DNA of 64,000 nt. Origin: Psilocybe azurescens. Its lineage: Eukaryota > Basidiomycota > Agaricomycetes > Agaricales > Agrocybaceae. Positions 60,061-64,000 of this stretch are shown here, piece by piece. The stretch lies in the NCBI GenBank assembly GCA_023853785.1, contig JAJIRX010000851.1, forward strand, positions 186,001 to 250,000, read 5' to 3'. The position numbers and the translations under genes were made by a program. The notes beneath the pieces are model-generated. The model was not told the origin of the DNA and did no database searches. It saw only the letters and a program-made list of their open reading frames with translations. The first letter of the stretch is position 1, and every line of letters begins with the position of its first letter.

Positions 60061-61777
60061 ATGCCGACTCTTACTGCACTCCCCGTGGAGATCCTCATTC
60101 TTGTTCTAGAGACCCTTGGATTGCACGAAATGACCGCTCTTTGTCTGACCTGTCATTCTTTAAACTCACTTGTAAGTAATACTCCATTTCATTCCTTTTC
60201 GAATGAATAAAATGAAATGCTCACATGCGAATGTCCGTCGCACAGGTAACGGAATACGGATGGTCCATCTACCTACGTTCGAACCCCCGTCCTTCATGCA
60301 GCCTCTCAAAGGCACGATCTCTCTGGAGCCCCTACACCCGCGTCAGATACGACGTCTTGTCCGACGCAGCATGGACGGAACCCGAATTCATAGCCCGTCC
60401 CCTCTCGCGCGCATGGTCTGGCAATCACCAACCGATCCTCACCATAAGCCCATCTAGACTGATCGTCGGTGTCGGAAGCAACCTATGCTCCTACCGGTTC
60501 GGAACGAGCCCATCTCCGTCTGCTGCACCTCCCGTTTCGTTTGAAGGAGCAGTTTCATTGTCAAACAACTCCCAACGCCCTAGGAATATCACAGCGCTTA
60601 CATTCATCGAAGACGGAGGGCTCGATTGCACTCTCAATGTTGCCTTTCAGGACGGAGCCATGGAACGCGTGCGTTTATGGCCAGTCACCAACAAGAACGA
60701 TATAACCGCTCCTTCTCTATCATGCACCCGGGACATAATAACACCCATACCCGAAGCCGACTTCATAGAAAGTTTCTCCACCCAATCCGGCACAATCCTC
60801 TCGCTATCCGCAAACGGCACAGCAAGCCTGACTGCAACAAACCTCTCCTCCGCATCCGCATTCCCATCATCCACCATCTCCCTCAAGTCGCGGAGCTGGG
60901 TCTCCCTCCTCTCCCTAACCTCCTCGACACCCTACGCAGCCTTCGGCTGCTCCTCCACAACTCCGCTCGCCGTGCACGCGCTCACCTCCGCTGGCGAGCT
61001 CTCCCCGCGCCCGCTCGCGCTCCTGCACACCAAAAAGGCGCAGACCTCCCATTCGACCAGCTCCCCGCATCCGCCGTGTACGGAATCGCACAGGGGCCCC
61101 TCAACTCCCCGTGGGGCGCCTCCCCACAGATCCTCGTCTCGGGGTGGTACGACGGGCAAGTCAGGGTGTACGACCTCCGCTCCTCGTCCCGCGCCTCCCC
61201 CTCCCCCAGCCCTTCTCCCGGCCCCCACGACTCGCCCAACGACGCGCCCACGCGCCCGCCACCCGCGCCCCTGCGCCCCGTCCTCTCGCTCGCCGACCGA
61301 TGGTCGTACGAGCCCATCTACTCTGTCGCCTGCGGCGGCGGCTCCGCCGCGCACATAGCCGCCGGCACCGCGCGCCACAGCGTCGTGTCCTTCTGGGACG
61401 TGCGCGCGCCGGGCACCGGCTGGAGCGTGCACGCCCCGGGCAACGACCCGTCGCCCGTCTACTCCGTCGTCCTCGAGAGCTCGCGCTTCTTCGGCGTCAC
61501 GCAGAGCCGGCCGTTCGTGTATGACTTCGTGAGTTGTTTTTTTTCTTCTCCATTTTTGCACTTTTTCTTTCTTTCTCTCTTGCTTTGTGCTCTGTGTGTG
61601 GTGTATTCTGATAATGCCATCCTTCTTTAGGGTCCTGACGTTTCATTGGACACGTATCCAGCTCTGCCTCAAATCCGAGGGATCGATAATCTGAAGCACA
61701 AGAAAGGCTCCAATCGAGCCACGTACCACACCCTGCGATACGCACATAACAGCTCAGGCCTGTGCCACGAACATTAG
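60061..61777 (+). CDS. F-box protein with WD-like repeats
   Basis: Exon 1 (60061-60171) encodes an F-box (LPVEILILVLETLGLHEM), the Skp1-binding part of SCF ubiquitin ligases. Exon 2 starts at 60246 with VTEYGWSIYLRSNP. A beta-rich region follows with WD-like strands, such as ILVSGWYDGQVRVYDLRS and HSVVSFWDVRAPGTGWSV, which may bind substrates. A third exon ends YAHNSSGLCHEH. Length is about 520 aa. A missing A in the run 61032-61036 separates LALLHTKK from GADLPFDQLPASAVYG. The stretch around 61200-61260 is very Pro/Ser-rich and GC-rich. The substrate is unknown. Confidence 0.83.
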
Positions 61778-62367
61778 AATATCCCTATCGACTACTACAT
61801 ACTATTTAGTACTTATTTGTTATCACTATCGTCGTCACCTCCTCGTACATACCATACCTACTTACTAAGTATCCTACTCGATAGATGTACTAGTAGCCTG
61901 GTGCAGCCCTTTACACTTACACAATAGTAACACAACAACAAGGATGAACAAACAAATATTTATCATTATAATGAATGAATGATTGGTTCAATGGTAATAG
62001 TTACACAGTAGAAAAGGAACGCAAAAGATGAGCAGATATCGTGAATGATGGATGATGGGGCAGGCAGGGCGTAGCCATAGACATAGTAGTTGGATGCAAA
62101 TGATGGGTTCGTCATGTGTGGAAAACAAAGCAAAAAGAAAATGATAAACGAACAATCGAAGGAAACGCACACCCAAAAGTAAAGAAGAAGAGGGAAAAGA
62201 GGGAAAAGAGGATATCGAATTCATCAGAAAGAAAAAAGGCCACACATATGTTCATGAAAAAAGTGTGTGCAAAATGAAGAAAAAATCCCTTAAAAACCGA
62301 GAAATGGAATAAATAGCTTATAAAATGATTATTCGTCCCCGGGCAGCAACAGCCCACAGGCCGTAGG
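61778..62367. other. Convergent intergenic region
   Basis: 590 bp between two genes transcribed toward each other. It is AT-rich, with purine-rich stretches near 62180-62290, and should hold both terminators. The open frames here are low-complexity. Confidence 0.5.
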
Positions 62368-64000
62368 TTATGAGGATGATGTGGCCTGAGATTGAGAGCG
62401 TGTAGCCCAGTTGAATAGTTGGCGCATGTCGCTAGTAGGCGGGTTATCGGATGACTGTTTGGGTTCGACGAGCAAACTGATACACCTTATCAGCAAAAAG
62501 GAGCTTTCTAGGGCAAGGAAACAACAACACACCTGCGCCGATAAAGATCCTGAAGGTCTCCATGATGCTTCGATTTCTCAAAAGCCACATTCAGATAGTC
62601 CTGCACCTCCGGTATAGCTTTCAGGTTATAAGGAGCCTGAAATCGCTGCATATCTAATAAAATATGAATCGTTTCAGCATCAAATCTTTTGCAAGATCCA
62701 CGAGAAATATTACGAAAGAACGACGAACCTTGCACAATCCTCGCCAATTTATGGTACTTGTTAAAGTTGAGGAGCTTTTTACTGGGATCAGTGGGTGAAG
62801 CTCGGTGAGATGGATTGCCCTCGCGGCAAAACGTAACATCGGTAAGGTACAATCCTAAACAACAAGTTTCAGCCTCAATATGGTCAAGAGCAGAGTATAA
62901 GTGAACGGAGAAAGGAGCTTACCCAAAAATGGTACAGCAGGAGGCGCCGTGTTACGTAGTTTGCTGCGATACTCGTGGTAGTTCCGGCTGTGATCAGCTA
63001 GCCTTCTCAGCGATTCTAGCTGGGCCTTGTACTTCTGAGATAGGCCCTGAAAACGTAATCTATAAGTAAACGAAGGACCAACAGGCACACAAATGAGGGT
63101 GTTACTTACAGACCACGTTTGATGCAGACGTGATATAACGGACGAGTCCAACGCTGCCAATATTGATCGTGACGTGCTAAAATTATTTAGCCCCGTGCAT
63201 CGCTGATGAAGAATAAGAAAAACGGAAAAACACGGTCAGTGACAAAGATTCAAGAATACAAAAAACAAAGAGAACGTACATCAGCAACTTTGACGAAGAA
63301 TTTGACTAGCGAAGTCCGTTTTTGATATCCGGCTCGTTGAGAATACTCTCTGCGACCCATCCCGTGATGACCGTGCTCAGCGTGCTGACAGCCCTAACAT
63401 TCACAGGCCGCGTAGCGCTCTTCCTGTCCACTCTCCAAAATCTCCTCCGGTTGAATAGCACAGTAAAGGTGGCACTCCATAATAGTCAACTGACGGGCAA
63501 GCTCCAACGTGTCAAAGTCCGTAATCACGATGTTCGCGAAGTCCTTCTTCCTGAGCGAAACCAACAGGGTCTTGGTCATCGTCGGTCGAGGAATCTCAGT
63601 ATTAGGACTCAAGGACGACGGAGGATTGATGGACATCCCAGGATCGCGAGAACGGTCAGCTTTAGGACTGACAGCGAGGTCCGTCGCCTGTTTGCGCATA
63701 TCGAGAAGGTCGAGTATCCGATTGGCGGGACCAGGGAACAAAATAGCCAATCCATCGCGCGTAAACGTCGTCAATGCCGACAGCGCAACATCATCGACTC
63801 CCTGCCGCCAATAAAGCTCCACCCACATCTTGATGAAATTCGACACTCGTAGCCGTACCGGAATGCCCTTCCGCTGCTGCCACAAGTGGATGTCCTCATT
63901 CGATATGCCCGTCGGAGGCTGGAGGTTATGCCGCGAAATAATAGCATCAACGAGTTCCGAGGGCGAAGAGAACAGTCGGAACGTCATAAAGAATATAGCA
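62368..64000 (-). CDS. Ras guanine-nucleotide exchange factor (Cdc25 type), 3' part
   Basis: C-terminal part of a RasGEF; the 5' end lies beyond the right edge. The visible order is the RasGEF N-terminal domain (LFSSPSELVDAIISRH, LRVSNFIKMWVELYW), then the catalytic domain: VNVRAVSTLSTVITGWVAES, KRTSLVKFFVKVADRC, LNNFSTSRSILAALDSS, ISRLHQTWS, RNTAPPAVPFLGLYLTDVTF, LLNFNKYHKLARIVQ and YNLKAIPEVQDYL. It ends with an unstructured tail. It would activate Ras by GDP release at the membrane. Two one-base slips occur: a missing A at 63319-63323 (T5 on the plus strand) before KRTSLVKFF, and one near 63437-63440. The ATG at 63987 is probably internal. Confidence 0.9.

Noticed and set aside
60932..61561. 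A 209-codon minus-strand frame opposite the F-box gene
   Set aside because: A Gly/Arg/Ala-rich shadow of a GC-rich plus-strand exon that has conserved WD-like motifs.

Overview
This is nuclear DNA of a filamentous basidiomycete, most likely a mushroom-forming Agaricomycete. The evidence is genes split by many short (about 50-70 bp) GT-AG introns, several cytochrome P450 and short-chain dehydrogenase (SDR) paralogues, an Agaricomycete-type multi-span membrane protein, and fungal housekeeping genes (VMA3, FZO1, MRT4, LIA1, GEM1, a Cdc25-type RasGEF). The species cannot be named from the sequence. Gene structures below were built by hand from splice signals plus conserved protein motifs.

Layout. 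1-7.8 kb: an SRPK-like kinase with degenerate catalytic motifs, the V-ATPase proteolipid gene VMA3 with a 13-nt micro-exon, then a decayed P450. 7.8-15.7 kb: mitofusin FZO1 (-), an AGC-like kinase (+) and a multi-span membrane protein (+). 15.8-20 kb: a tandem array of three SDR genes (-), the middle one broken and carrying a 232-bp TA-flanked inverted-repeat element. 20-24.4 kb: gene-poor, with a 648-bp TA-flanked inverted-repeat element. 24.4-31.7 kb: a Golgi-type O-fucosyltransferase-like protein (+), a CLASP/TOG-domain protein (-) and a secreted M64 metallopeptidase (-). 32.3-32.8 kb: the 3' end of a Ty1/copia element with its LTR. 33.9-44.8 kb: an uncharacterised helical protein (-), a P450 (-), an SDR pseudogene (+) and a secreted S9 dipeptidyl-peptidase (-). 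45-53 kb: MRT4 (-) and LIA1 (+) sharing a 76-bp divergent promoter, a second intact-type P450 (+), a P450 with an internal deletion (+) and an NmrA-like reductase (-). 54.4-64 kb: a vWA protein (-), GEM1/Miro (-), an F-box/WD protein (+) and a RasGEF (-) running off the right edge.

The main technical message is that at least fourteen conserved reading frames, several in housekeeping genes, are broken by one base, nearly always in a homopolymer run. That pattern points to residual assembly or consensus errors, and it will split or truncate automatic gene models here. A few loci (the P450 relic at 5.4-6.2 kb, the middle SDR, the SDR at 40-41 kb, the P450 at 50.5-51 kb) have deletions or substitution stops and are true pseudogenes.

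The genes do not form one pathway. FZO1 and GEM1 both act at the mitochondrial outer membrane, MRT4 and LIA1 serve translation, and the P450/SDR/peptidase genes are accessory. I found no clear novel multi-gene system. The best candidates for something undescribed are the two inverted-repeat elements and the pseudokinase.
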